Program-made: the position numbers and the translations under genes
Assembly: GCA_964410625.1 (NCBI GenBank)
Contig: CAYPHY010000016.1
Span: 1-64,000, forward strand
Direction: 5' to 3'
Length of the DNA stretch: 64,000 bases
Source of the DNA: CAYPHY01 sp964410625
GTDB lineage: Bacteria > Chloroflexota > Anaerolineae > Promineifilales > Promineifilaceae
Shown here: piece by piece, positions 36,406-44,496 of the stretch
Layout of the letters: each line of letters begins with the position of its first letter
How positions within the stretch are numbered: position 1 is the stretch's first letter
Notes under the pieces: generated by a model
Database searches by the model: none
What the model was told of the DNA's origin: nothing
Seen by the model: only the letters and a program-made list of their open reading frames with translations

Positions 36406-37715
36406 GATTCGACGTCCAGGCGATTAAAGAGGGATGTAGATTCGTTCATCCTCTTCAGGCGACGATAGCGCTCCCAGGTGAAGTAGAGGGTGTCAACGCC
36501 TAGCCTGGCATATTGGCCGGTGGCGCGGACGGCGTGGGCAGCGGCCGTCAATAGTGATCCACTCCCATAACGGCGGCGCAGATAGTCGCGGCGCGGGAAG
36601 AGGTAGCCAGCGAGATCGAGAACGCGGATCGGCCGCAAAATAAAGGCCCCATTCGTCACCAGCAGAAACTCCCACAGCTTGCTCGGCTCCTCCCCCAAAT
36701 AGGTGGCCGTCTCATACTCGACGATGCCATCCATCGCGCGGCGGGTCAAGCGGCCGGGGACGGAAACCGGCAAGTGCGCCAGCACCCATTGCGGGACCGG
36801 CGTCTGCAAATAGCGTTGGCAGATACGCAGGACGGAGCCGATGATGTCAACCGTGCCCCCCGCCTCGGCCAAAGCGATCAACTTCAACCAGTCGAGGCGG
36901 TCCGCCCACTGCTTCACCACTTCCGCCACATCCAGATAGTACATCAACATCCCATCGGCGAGGATGATCCGCTGGATGTCGGGGCGATCAACAGCGGCCG
37001 GTAAGTAGACGGCGTGCTTCACCAGATGGATAGACAGACTGAGCAGCAGATCGGGTAGAGACAAATCCAGCACCGGCTCGCCCAACAAAGTACCAGGAGT
37101 AGCCCGATCCATCATCGCCCCATAATCTATCGTCTGCTGCGTCAGCGGGTGATCAAGCGCCCAATGAATCTCAAACCAGATTTTCAGATCGGGCGTGCAA
37201 CGCTGCTGGTGCAGATGATGGCGTTCATAGTAAGCATCGTCCATCAGGTTGGGCCAATAACGGCCGATCCCCATCTCATCCAAAATCTCCAGGCTGGCTT
37301 GCACGTCTGCATCGCGCACCAGCAGGTCAATGTCACCGCCGGGGCGCATGGCCGCATTGCCATAGACGTTGACCGAGACGGACAGCCCCTTCAGCACGAC
37401 CGAGGCCACCCCGCGCCGGGCAGCCTCTCGCAGATAACGACGCAAGGCGACGGACATCTCGTTGGCGTTTCTTTGCAACCGTTGGGCGTCTTCTTCCAGC
37501 CCAAGCCGCGCTTGTGGCGGTAGTTGCGCCAGCAGCCCTCGCGCCTGGAGAACCTCCCAGAGCATGGTCTGCATTCGATTGCTACGGCCGATCGCAATCA
37601 CCCGCTCCCAATTCAGATCGGGAGGGATGTGCAGCGCGGCCGGATCGCGCCAGCCATTGGCGCAGTCCCAGAGGAACTGTTCTTCCGCCGTCAGCTTTGA
37701 CTTAATCTTCATCAC
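36402..37715 (-). CDS. Uncharacterised nucleotidyltransferase (NTP_transf_5 type)
   Basis: A 437-residue protein of the nucleotidyltransferase fold. The core is VVLKGLSVSVNVYGNAAMRP, then GGDIDLLVRD with catalytic Asp residues at 128 and 130. It is followed by RYWPNLMDDAYYERHHLH and a helical C-terminal half. Such proteins are found in surface-glycan and modified-peptide loci, often with HprK-like kinases; the reaction is unknown. It is the first gene of the operon. The 132-base region upstream holds a 14-base-pair perfect palindrome (37744-37785). Confidence 0.75.
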   Translation of the reverse strand: MMKIKSKLTAEEQFLWDCANGWRDPAALHIPPDLNWERVIAIGRSNRMQTMLWEVLQARGLLAQLPPQARLGLEEDAQRLQRNANEMSVALRRYLREAARRGVASVVLKGLSVSVNVYGNAAMRPGGDIDLLVRDADVQASLEILDEMGIGRYWPNLMDDAYYERHHLHQQRCTPDLKIWFEIHWALDHPLTQQTIDYGAMMDRATPGTLLGEPVLDLSLPDLLLSLSIHLVKHAVYLPAAVDRPDIQRIILADGMLMYYLDVAEVVKQWADRLDWLKLIALAEAGGTVDIIGSVLRICQRYLQTPVPQWVLAHLPVSVPGRLTRRAMDGIVEYETATYLGEEPSKLWEFLLVTNGAFILRPIRVLDLAGYLFPRRDYLRRRYGSGSLLTAAAHAVRATGQYARLGVDTLYFTWERYRRLKRMNESTSLFNRLDVES

Positions 37716-37743
37716 TATACTTCCTCGGACTTCGCATTTGCAT

Positions 37744-37785
37744 CGAATTTACGCGAAAATAGAGCTAAAAATTCGCGTAAATTCG
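37744..37785. repeat. Perfect 14-bp inverted repeat, AATTCGCGTAAATTCG word family
   Basis: CGAATTTACGCGAA at 37744-37757 pairs exactly with TTCGCGTAAATTCG at 37772-37785 around a 14-base loop. A further partial copy (GTGTCGCAAAG, GCGCTAATTCG) follows. It fills the 132-base gap between the oligopeptide permease end and the nucleotidyltransferase start and could act as a bidirectional terminator or a mobile palindrome. Confidence 0.8.
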
Positions 37786-37847
37786 TGTCGCAAAGTTTGC
37801 GCTAATTCGTTGCTAATATATCTTCACCGCCTAAGCCCTGCTTCCCT

Positions 37848-38750
37848 TTAGCGCAACCCCGGCTCAAGTCTGCGCTCTAGTGCATAGGCGATCAGCACCA
37901 GGCTCAGGATGGACAAAGAGATCATCAATCCGGCCGGGACCACCCACCACTTCCACGCCTCACTGAGAAAGACCCCACTGCTGCGGGCAAAGTAGAGCGT
38001 TGTCCCCCAACTTTTGGTGGCCGGATCGCCCAGACCGAGAAAGCTCAGGCTGGCTTCGGCCAAAATAGTAGCGGCCGCCAGCATCACAAACTGCACCAAA
38101 GCCAGGGCGCGAACGGCCGGCCACACATGCCGCAGAATGATCTGCCCGTCGCCGCTGCCGAGCGCCCGCGACGCTTCGACATAAGGGGTGTTGATGACCG
38201 CCAGCACGCGCGAGCGGATCAGGCGGGCTGGAATCGCCCAGGAGACGAGAACCAGGATGAGGATGATATTACGCTGCCCCTGGCCCAAATAAGCGCCGAG
38301 GAGGATCACCAGCGGCAAGAATGGCAGCACCAGCACCAGATCGGTCAACATCAGGATGATGCTGCTGAGCAAATTGGAGTAGTAGCCACTCAGCAAACCG
38401 GCGACAACGCCGATGGTGATGGCCAGGACGCTGACGCTCAAGCCGGTTGAGAGTGAGGCGCGAGTGCCATAGATGATTTCGCTAAACAAATCCTGCCCGA
38501 TATCGTTTGTGCCGAGAAGGTGATCGCCGCTCGGCTCCAGGAAGGGACGGCCGACCATTTCCGCCGGGTCATAAGGCGTAAACAGTTGCGGGGCAATGGC
38601 AAAGGCCGCCAGCACCGCCAACATCCCGACACCAACCAGCCCCACCAAATCATAGATACGTTGCGACAGGCGCGGCTTCACTTTTGTCGCCCGTGTCTGC
38701 TCCGCTGGCGGCCGAGCCACGCGCTCTGCTTGCGCCGATTGCAGCGTCAT
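37848..38750 (-). CDS. Oligopeptide/dipeptide-type ABC permease (DppC-like)
   Basis: A 300-residue inner-membrane permease. The N-terminal cytoplasmic stretch is followed by the OppC_N helix and the periplasmic motif LLGTNDIGQDLFSEIIYGTR, diagnostic for DppC/OppC/NikC. The EAA-loop region is EASRALGSGDGQIILRHVWP. It pairs with the DppB-type protein encoded just upstream (ATGA overlap 38747-38750) to form the channel. No DppD or DppF ATPase gene follows; the next gene across a palindrome belongs to another operon. Confidence 0.92.
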   Translation of the reverse strand: MTLQSAQAERVARPPAEQTRATKVKPRLSQRIYDLVGLVGVGMLAVLAAFAIAPQLFTPYDPAEMVGRPFLEPSGDHLLGTNDIGQDLFSEIIYGTRASLSTGLSVSVLAITIGVVAGLLSGYYSNLLSSIILMLTDLVLVLPFLPLVILLGAYLGQGQRNIILILVLVSWAIPARLIRSRVLAVINTPYVEASRALGSGDGQIILRHVWPAVRALALVQFVMLAAATILAEASLSFLGLGDPATKSWGTTLYFARSSGVFLSEAWKWWVVPAGLMISLSILSLVLIAYALERRLEPGLR

Positions 38751-39808
38751 CTTGTGCCCCTCCGCACACGCGGGTCTAAACGGCTATAGAGCAGGTCGGT
38801 GAGCAGATTAATGGTCAGCACACCCAGCGTGAACAAGAGAAAGCCCCCCTGCAACAGCGGGTAGTCGCGGCTCTTGACCGCCTCAAACATCATATTGCCC
38901 AGGCCGCGATAATTAAAGACCGTCTCAATCAGCAAAGCGCCGCCCAGGAGTTGGCCGAAATCGAGGGCGATCAGGGTGATGACCGGCAGCAGGGCGTTAC
39001 GCAGCGTATGCTTGTATAGCACCCGGCGTTCCGACGCCCCTTTTGCTCGCGCAGTGCGGATATAGTCGGCGCCAATCTCCCCCAGCATCGAGGTACGCAT
39101 GATGGCGAATGCGGTGGGAATATAGGCTAGCGCCAGCACGGTGATCGGCAAAACGGCATGCCAGAGGACGTCCACTACCCCCGGCCACCCTTCAAGGCGC
39201 GGGAAGGAGTAGGAGTCGCCCACCGGCAACCACCCCAAACTGACCGCGAAGACGGGGATCAGGATCATCGCCAGCCAGAAGGGGGGGATGGAGCGCAACG
39301 CGAAGAATCCGGCGACCAGGCCGAGATCGCTGAGACGGCCGTGCCGCCAGGCCGACCACGCCCCTAACGTGCAGCCGATGGCTACGGCGATCAACAAACT
39401 CGTCCCAACCAGGAACAATGTCCACCCAAAATGCTCGCCCAACACTTCCAGCACACTGCGCCCGCCGCTATAGCGGTAAGATTGCCCCAGGTCGCCCCGC
39501 GCTAACTGTCCCAGATAGGCCAGGAACTGTTGCCCAATCGGCAAGTCCAGCCCGTATAGCTGGCGTAGCTCGGCAATTCGTTCCGCCCCCATCTGGCGCA
39601 CGGCGTTTCCGGCGATCAACGCCAATGGGTCGCCGGGCATGGCGCGGGGCAGGAGAAAGTTCAAGGTGAGTGCCAGCCCCAATGTGACGATATATTTGAG
39701 CGGCCGTCTCCAGGCAGTGAAGAGAAGCTGTCCAGCGTTGTATCGTCGGGTTGCGGCCGTCGCGGTCTGCGCCGGTTCTCCCTGCTCAAAAGGTTCGCTG
39801 ATGTTCAT
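38747..39808 (-). CDS. Oligopeptide/dipeptide-type ABC permease (DppB-like)
   Basis: About 353 residues from the ATG at 39808 (MNISEPFEQG), which overlaps the stop of the upstream kinase gene as ATGA; a longer GTG form from 39931 has no family support. FLLPRAMPGDPLALIAG is the conserved DppB N-terminal motif. Later, YIRTARAKGASERRVLYKHT is the EAA loop that contacts the ATPase. A 45-residue N-terminal extension precedes the first helix. Partner of the DppC-like permease. The substrate could be peptides, sugars or nickel-like complexes, since the family is broad. Confidence 0.92.
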   Translation of the reverse strand: MNISEPFEQGEPAQTATAATRRYNAGQLLFTAWRRPLKYIVTLGLALTLNFLLPRAMPGDPLALIAGNAVRQMGAERIAELRQLYGLDLPIGQQFLAYLGQLARGDLGQSYRYSGGRSVLEVLGEHFGWTLFLVGTSLLIAVAIGCTLGAWSAWRHGRLSDLGLVAGFFALRSIPPFWLAMILIPVFAVSLGWLPVGDSYSFPRLEGWPGVVDVLWHAVLPITVLALAYIPTAFAIMRTSMLGEIGADYIRTARAKGASERRVLYKHTLRNALLPVITLIALDFGQLLGGALLIETVFNYRGLGNMMFEAVKSRDYPLLQGGFLLFTLGVLTINLLTDLLYSRLDPRVRRGTR

Positions 39809-40941
39809 ACGGCCGCCAACCCCCGTAGTCGTTCTTCCAATACGGCAAACATATGGTCCCAATAGATTCGTGGGGCCGACCCGGCGGGGAAAGGATGCCG
39901 GTGTCGCTCGTAGGCAACGGGGATGAGCCACAGCGCGAACAGCGCGTCGGCATACTGTTGAACGGCCTGACGCTGCTCAAGCGGGGGCAGCGTTCCTTCC
40001 AGGCGTTGTCGTTCTTGCCAATAAATATTCAGCATCTCGGCGCGATCAACATGGCGCGTGTTGCCAAACGGCTGCATGAATATATAGGCCAGGTCCATCT
40101 CCGGCAGCCCCCAACCAACCATCTCCCAATCCACCAGGACGACATCGGGCGTGATTGCGCCGGGCGCGGCCGTGCCGCCCACCCGCAGCCCGATATTTTG
40201 TGGTGCGACATCGTTATGGAGCAAGGAGACCGGGAGATTGGCGAAGGTCTGGATGTCGGCAACTACCCTTTCCACCAGACGCTCGATGCCGGAAAATGGC
40301 CGCTCCTCCCCCCATACCCCCGCTTCGACCAGATAAGCAACCTTTCGCGGTATGTCGGCCGCTTGCGCCCGGACTCGCTCTTCATAGCGGGGAAAGAGCC
40401 ACTCCGGGGTTTGGCAATCCGCCATGATCGAATACCCCTGCACATGCAGTTGGGCATAGGCCCGCATCGCCCGGCCCAGTTCCTGCCGCTTCCATACGTG
40501 GTCGGTGGCAAAAAAGCGGTGGGTTGCGGCCACGTCCTGAAGGAGGACAAGCCCATAGTCACTATCCGGCTCCGGCCCGGCATAGACGACTTCGGGCAAG
40601 GCGAAGGCCAGCCTATCCGCCCATTGCCGGTAAAACTCAAACTCGCGGCGGTAGCCTTGCACATCCCCGTCCCACTCTGGCGCGATCCGCTTGGCGATCA
40701 GCGTGGGCGGCTGGAAAGATGCACCTCTGTCGTAATCCAGGGTCAGGCGGTAGACGGCCGCCGGGGTCGCACTATGCTTAAGTGCATCAGCGCGAACGGA
40801 GCGCAGGGTAGGGCCAAGCAGCTTCCGCAATCGCTCCAGCGGAAACCCAAACCCCTCCCCTTCGCGAGGAAAAGAGCCGCCAGTCGCTTGTGAATAGGCG
40901 GGCTGGCGGCCCGGCGTTCGCTCTCTAATCGGGGAGTGCAT
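39805..40941 (-). CDS. Aminoglycoside-phosphotransferase-family kinase in an ABC operon
   Basis: About 378 residues. The protein-kinase-like APH fold is shown by TLIAKRIAPEW (ATP Lys), LPEVVYAGPE, the catalytic loop LLHNDVAPQNIGL and the metal motif VLVDWEMVGWG. Relatives phosphorylate aminoglycosides, choline, homoserine, thiamine or sugars. It is coupled to both neighbours: its start lies within the end of the lipoprotein gene, and its stop overlaps the permease start as ATGA. This suggests phosphorylation of the imported substrate. The exact start is uncertain (ATG 40941 chosen; 40983 and 41001 are longer). Resistance is not implied. Confidence 0.78.
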   Translation of the reverse strand: MHSPIRERTPGRQPAYSQATGGSFPREGEGFGFPLERLRKLLGPTLRSVRADALKHSATPAAVYRLTLDYDRGASFQPPTLIAKRIAPEWDGDVQGYRREFEFYRQWADRLAFALPEVVYAGPEPDSDYGLVLLQDVAATHRFFATDHVWKRQELGRAMRAYAQLHVQGYSIMADCQTPEWLFPRYEERVRAQAADIPRKVAYLVEAGVWGEERPFSGIERLVERVVADIQTFANLPVSLLHNDVAPQNIGLRVGGTAAPGAITPDVVLVDWEMVGWGLPEMDLAYIFMQPFGNTRHVDRAEMLNIYWQERQRLEGTLPPLEQRQAVQQYADALFALWLIPVAYERHRHPFPAGSAPRIYWDHMFAVLEERLRGLAAV

Positions 40942-42658
40942 CCTCTGGCAAGAACGACCAGATCGGCACAATGCCCGTGCCATTGAGATAGACCCACTCA
41001 TCGTAGGCTTCAGGTCGATAGGCGAAGTTGCCGCCCGGTGACATCAGCGAGATAAAGGGCAGCGTCTCCGCGATCCGTTCTTGAATCGCGGTGGAGGTCT
41101 CGGCCGTCACCGCCGGATCGGGATTGCTCACCAATTCATCGAGCAAGACATCCATCTCTGGATCGCCGATACCGGTCAGGTTGCCCCAGCCGACGCCGCC
41201 AAAGTCGCTGTGCAGCAGCCCAGGCACAAAGCCTTGCTGGAACTGTGGCCCGCTGGACCAGCCCCAAATCGCCATGTCATAATCGGGGTCGGGGACAGCG
41301 ACGAAGTTGGGCCAGATGAATGTCACCTCGGTATCAATATCCATGCAACGCTGCGACGCCCCCAGCCCCACATCGCCCAGCCAACCGGCGATCAGTTCCG
41401 TGGAGCGAACTTCTACCGGGTTATTGATGTCACACAATATCTCGAAGCTCGTCGCTTCGCCGTCAAACTCTCGCACCCCATCCCCATCGGAATCGGTCAG
41501 ACCTGCGCTATCCAGCAGAGTCATCGCTTCTGCGGGGTCAAATTCCCCCTCAATGTTGATCGCCCAGGGCAATTCGGGGTGATACCAACTCAACGGTAGC
41601 TGGACGCCCTGCCCCAACAGCACGACATCAACGAGCGTCGCCGCATCAATGGCCTTGGCCACTGCCTGGCGCACCTCTGGTTGATCAAAGGGAGGACGAG
41701 AGCCGTTGAGATAGAAAATGTAGTTGAAGAAGTCGGAACCGGCGGCGAGTTCGATGTTGGGATCGGCCGCCAACTGCTCCACCTGGGCCGGTGGCACAGA
41801 GGACATGACCGCGTGCGCTTCGCCGGTGCGAAGCTGGTTAAATTGCTGGGTGCGGTCTTTGACAATCTTGGCGATGATGTTCTCTACCTTGGGCCGACCG
41901 CGGAAATAGTCTGGATTGGCTCTGAAAGTGTAAGACTCGCCGGGGACTACCTCTTCCAGAAAGTACGCCCCTGTGCCGATCATCCCCTGGAACTGGCTTA
42001 ACTCGCCGCTGACCGGCTCTTGATCGCGCCAGATGTGTTCGGGCATGATGTAGGCCGAGGCCAACCCTTCCGGCAGGAAGAAGGGGTTGGCGGCCGAAAG
42101 CGTAATCGTCACCTCATGCTCTCCCGTCGCCTCAATTGTATCAACTGTCATCAGACCGGAGGCGCGGGCGGCGTCAATCAGGAAGCGATAGCTGAATACC
42201 ACGTCCTCGGCCGTAAATGGTTCGCCGTCGTGCCAAACCACATCGTCGCGTAACTGAACAACCCAGGTCAGACCATCCTCACTGGCGGTATAGTCCGTCG
42301 CCAGGACCGGGGTAACGTCGAGCGATGGCGTTCGCGCAAAAAGCGGATCATAGACCCAACCGATCAAATAGTAGCCGATAAAGGTATTGAAGTTGGCCGG
42401 TGTAATCGGCCCTTCGTCATTATCGAGCAAGACGATCAGCGGATCGGCCGACTCTCCGGCGGGTTCCTCGGCCGCTTCGTCAGCTTCCTGATCGGCGGCC
42501 TCAGTCGGGGCGGGTGACTCGGTATCAACACTGGACTCAGTATCAACACTGGCTTCAGGGTCCACGCTGGCTTCCGGCGTTGCCGATTGGCATGAGGCCA
42601 ACCCGACGGCCGCTATGACCATCATAATCAACAGAACGAGCAGTATTCGTGTTTTCAT
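40925..42658 (-). CDS. Solute-binding lipoprotein of oligopeptide-type ABC transporter (family 5)
   Basis: About 577 residues from the ATG at 42658. A lipoprotein signal (VIAAVGLASC, Cys 23) is followed by an acidic low-complexity linker made of SVDPEA/SVDTES units, then an SBP_bac_5 domain: DDVVWHDGEPFTAEDVVFSY, GTGAYFLEEV, ERIAETLPFISL. It would capture the substrate outside the membrane and deliver it to the two permeases. It is the first gene of the operon. The SVDxE repeats in the linker are near-identical at DNA level, so linker length may vary between strains. Confidence 0.92.
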   Translation of the reverse strand: MKTRILLVLLIMMVIAAVGLASCQSATPEASVDPEASVDTESSVDTESPAPTEAADQEADEAAEEPAGESADPLIVLLDNDEGPITPANFNTFIGYYLIGWVYDPLFARTPSLDVTPVLATDYTASEDGLTWVVQLRDDVVWHDGEPFTAEDVVFSYRFLIDAARASGLMTVDTIEATGEHEVTITLSAANPFFLPEGLASAYIMPEHIWRDQEPVSGELSQFQGMIGTGAYFLEEVVPGESYTFRANPDYFRGRPKVENIIAKIVKDRTQQFNQLRTGEAHAVMSSVPPAQVEQLAADPNIELAAGSDFFNYIFYLNGSRPPFDQPEVRQAVAKAIDAATLVDVVLLGQGVQLPLSWYHPELPWAINIEGEFDPAEAMTLLDSAGLTDSDGDGVREFDGEATSFEILCDINNPVEVRSTELIAGWLGDVGLGASQRCMDIDTEVTFIWPNFVAVPDPDYDMAIWGWSSGPQFQQGFVPGLLHSDFGGVGWGNLTGIGDPEMDVLLDELVSNPDPAVTAETSTAIQERIAETLPFISLMSPGGNFAYRPEAYDEWVYLNGTGIVPIWSFLPEDALPD

Positions 42659-42797
42659 ATTCAGTTTTATTACCTTTGTCGGCCACATATAACTGGTGGG
42701 TTAGATAGATTGAATCAAATGGCGATTATAACAAGCGACGTGAATAGAGCCAATACAGAGCGAGAGCGTGTCAAAAGATTTTTGGGCCTTGTAACGC

Positions 42798-43030
42798 CTA
42801 CGCTCTTTCCAACACCGCCCGATCCCAATTGCCTCTCTCCGCGGCCGCCTCATACGTCGTTTGCAAAAAAGCCAATAGCGTCTCGTCTGGGTTGTCGGCC
42901 GTCCGCACGGCCTCATAAGGCAGGAGAAACTCCCCCAAGTCCTGGCTGAAATAAGCGGCCGCTGGTTGGACCGGCCAATCGCGAAAGCCCGCCGGTTCAG
43001 GGTAGGCATAGGCATAAAACATCGGAATAG
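42798..43030 (-). pseudogene. DUF5996 C-terminal remnant
   Basis: About 77 codons survive. FYAYAYPEPAGFRDWPVQPA, then AYFSQDLGEFLLPYEAVR and LLAFLQTTYEAAAERGNWDR match the C-terminus of the DUF5996 family, whose members are about 300 residues long. In front of this, the frame runs into the long palindrome at 43042-43133 (encoding IPSGARNP and LAPKTPLGMT), which has nothing to do with the family. The N-terminal three quarters are missing up to the GH1 gene end at 43185. The remnant is almost certainly non-functional, and the palindrome marks the truncation point. Confidence 0.7.
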
Positions 43031-43041
43031 TTTGAACCACT

Positions 43042-43133
43042 GTCATTCCGAGCGGAGTCTTCGGAGCGAGGAATCCCTTGCGATTTTGTTGACCAGCAAA
43101 TTGATAGGGATTCCTCGCTCCGCTCGGAATGAC
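43042..43133. repeat. Long palindrome of the GTCATTCCGAGCG...GAGGAATCCC family
   Basis: The right arm (43107-43133, 27 bases) is the reverse complement of the left arm (43042-43077) except for a 9-base extra piece TCTTCGGAG in the left copy. The loop is 29 bases. Elements with this word are known as scattered palindromes in many bacteria. Here it lies at the broken end of the DUF5996 remnant and downstream of the GH1 gene, where it could also end transcription. Confidence 0.85.
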
Positions 43134-43184
43134 GTTGCGATCACTTTTGAAACAGTATACTGAGGTTCTGTAAGATCCACGCAA

Positions 43185-44408
43185 CTATGGAGCCATCAGG
43201 CCGGAACTGACATAATCACGATAGCGGGCGACCAGTGAGGTCGGGTGGCGTTGTAAAACGCCGTTGTCGTCAAAAGCAGCGTCCCACAAGCCCAGGTGCA
43301 GTAAATAATCTTCCAACGGCCGCTCCTCCACCCGATACGCCCAGTCGATCATCGTCATCATCGGAAACCAGGTATAGCCGATGGCCGGAATCCCCTCCTC
43401 GCGCACCCGCTTCACGGCGGCAATCGTCTCATCCATCCATTGGGCGCGGCCGTCCATATCCCGCCTGGCGCTGGTCTCCGTCACCATCAGTGGCAGGCGA
43501 TACCGTCGCCAGGCGTCGCGCAACACGTCCGCCAGATGGTGGCCGGTCAGTTCGCCGCGCTTTTCAGGCCGGCCCTCCTCCCCCATCACCCACTCGCCCC
43601 CCGACCAGGGATAGAGGTTGACTCCCAACACATCCACCTGCTGCCCATGCCCCCGCAACCAGGCCAGATCATCGGCCGCCGCGCCATGCTCCAGCAAGAA
43701 GGGCGTCAGCAAGTGGTTGTCATCCATCCGGCCGGTGAACAGATCAAAGGCCAGAAAGGTCTGGGCAAAATATTTGTCCACTTCTCCCTGAAGGCGTTCA
43801 TCTTCCGTCTCGATCCAACGCAACGCTTCCACCTGCACAAAAAGCGCGTCGGGGTCGGCCGCGCGCACCGCCTCCGTCGTCAAGACCATCCCCCGCACAA
43901 TCGGCATTAAGACCTGCACCAACCCCTCTTCTCCAGTGAGATAAGGGGGCCACTGGCCGTTGAAGCCACAAAACTCCGCGTTGACCGTTGGCTCATTCAG
44001 CGGCGTATAGTAGCGTACCAAATCCCCATACCGCTCGGCGAACGCATGGGCATAATCAGCCACACGCTGGGGATAGTGCGGGTCAAGAAAGGATTGCTCT
44101 ATCCACAGCGGCGTGCCATAGTGCATCAGGTCAATGATCGGCGTCAGCCCTTTGTGGTTGACCAGATAGTCCAGCACCTCATCCACCCAGCCCCACTCAA
44201 AACGCTCCGGCTGCGGGTTGACCCGATACCAGGGGACTCCCCAGCGGATGTGCGACACGCCCAACTCGGCCGCGCGGTCCAAATCCGCCTGCCACAACTG
44301 GTAATGCTGGGTCAGTTCATACTCTTCCAACGCCCTGAACCCCGCTTTCTCCTGCGGGATAAAGGTGTTCTCAATCCCTACCGCCCAGTAAAAATCATCT
44401 GGATTCAT
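43185..44408 (-). CDS. Glycoside hydrolase family 1 enzyme (beta-glycosidase)
   Basis: About 407 residues from the ATG at 44408 (MNPDDFYWAVGIENTF); the nine in-frame codons before it belong to the neighbouring repeat. Retaining beta-glycosidase of clan GH-A: acid/base E139 in YYTPLNEPT and nucleophile E311 in LMVTETSA, with HIRWGVPWYRV as the N-terminal barrel strand. It is shorter than typical GH1 (about 450). No signal peptide, so it acts in the cytoplasm on imported oligosaccharides. It is the last gene of the row that starts with the CUT1 transporter at 51.2 kb. Substrate not readable; beta-glucosides, galactosides or xylosides are possible. Confidence 0.86.
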   Translation of the reverse strand: MNPDDFYWAVGIENTFIPQEKAGFRALEEYELTQHYQLWQADLDRAAELGVSHIRWGVPWYRVNPQPERFEWGWVDEVLDYLVNHKGLTPIIDLMHYGTPLWIEQSFLDPHYPQRVADYAHAFAERYGDLVRYYTPLNEPTVNAEFCGFNGQWPPYLTGEEGLVQVLMPIVRGMVLTTEAVRAADPDALFVQVEALRWIETEDERLQGEVDKYFAQTFLAFDLFTGRMDDNHLLTPFLLEHGAAADDLAWLRGHGQQVDVLGVNLYPWSGGEWVMGEEGRPEKRGELTGHHLADVLRDAWRRYRLPLMVTETSARRDMDGRAQWMDETIAAVKRVREEGIPAIGYTWFPMMTMIDWAYRVEERPLEDYLLHLGLWDAAFDDNGVLQRHPTSLVARYRDYVSSGLMAP

Positions 44409-44425
44409 ACTTGCCTCAAAAAATA

Positions 44426-44488
44426 GCTCACGCAAAGACGCAAAGAGCGCAAAGAAAAGCTTGGCGACCTTTGCGCCTTTGCGTGAGC
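44426..44488. repeat. Inverted repeat of the CTCACGCAAAGACGCAAAG word
   Basis: GCTCACGCAAAGACGCAAAG at 44426-44445 pairs with the reverse complement at 44469-44488 with one mismatch. Inside each arm the word CGCAAAG is repeated. It fills the gap between the GH43 and GH1 genes. Further copies of the same word lie at 46383, 46505, 51283 and 56709. Confidence 0.85.
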
Positions 44489-44496
44489 CACTTCTC

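Noticed and set aside
39853..40893. Open frame of 346 codons opposite the APH-type kinase gene
   Set aside because: The kinase strand has the Brenner and DWE motifs; the plus-strand product has none.
39805..40941. Aminoglycoside resistance gene
   Set aside because: The APH fold is shared by many metabolic kinases, and the operon context points to transport-linked metabolism.
42798..43184. Intact 128-codon gene
   Set aside because: Its first 50 residues are translated palindrome; only the C-terminal part matches DUF5996, so it is called a remnant.
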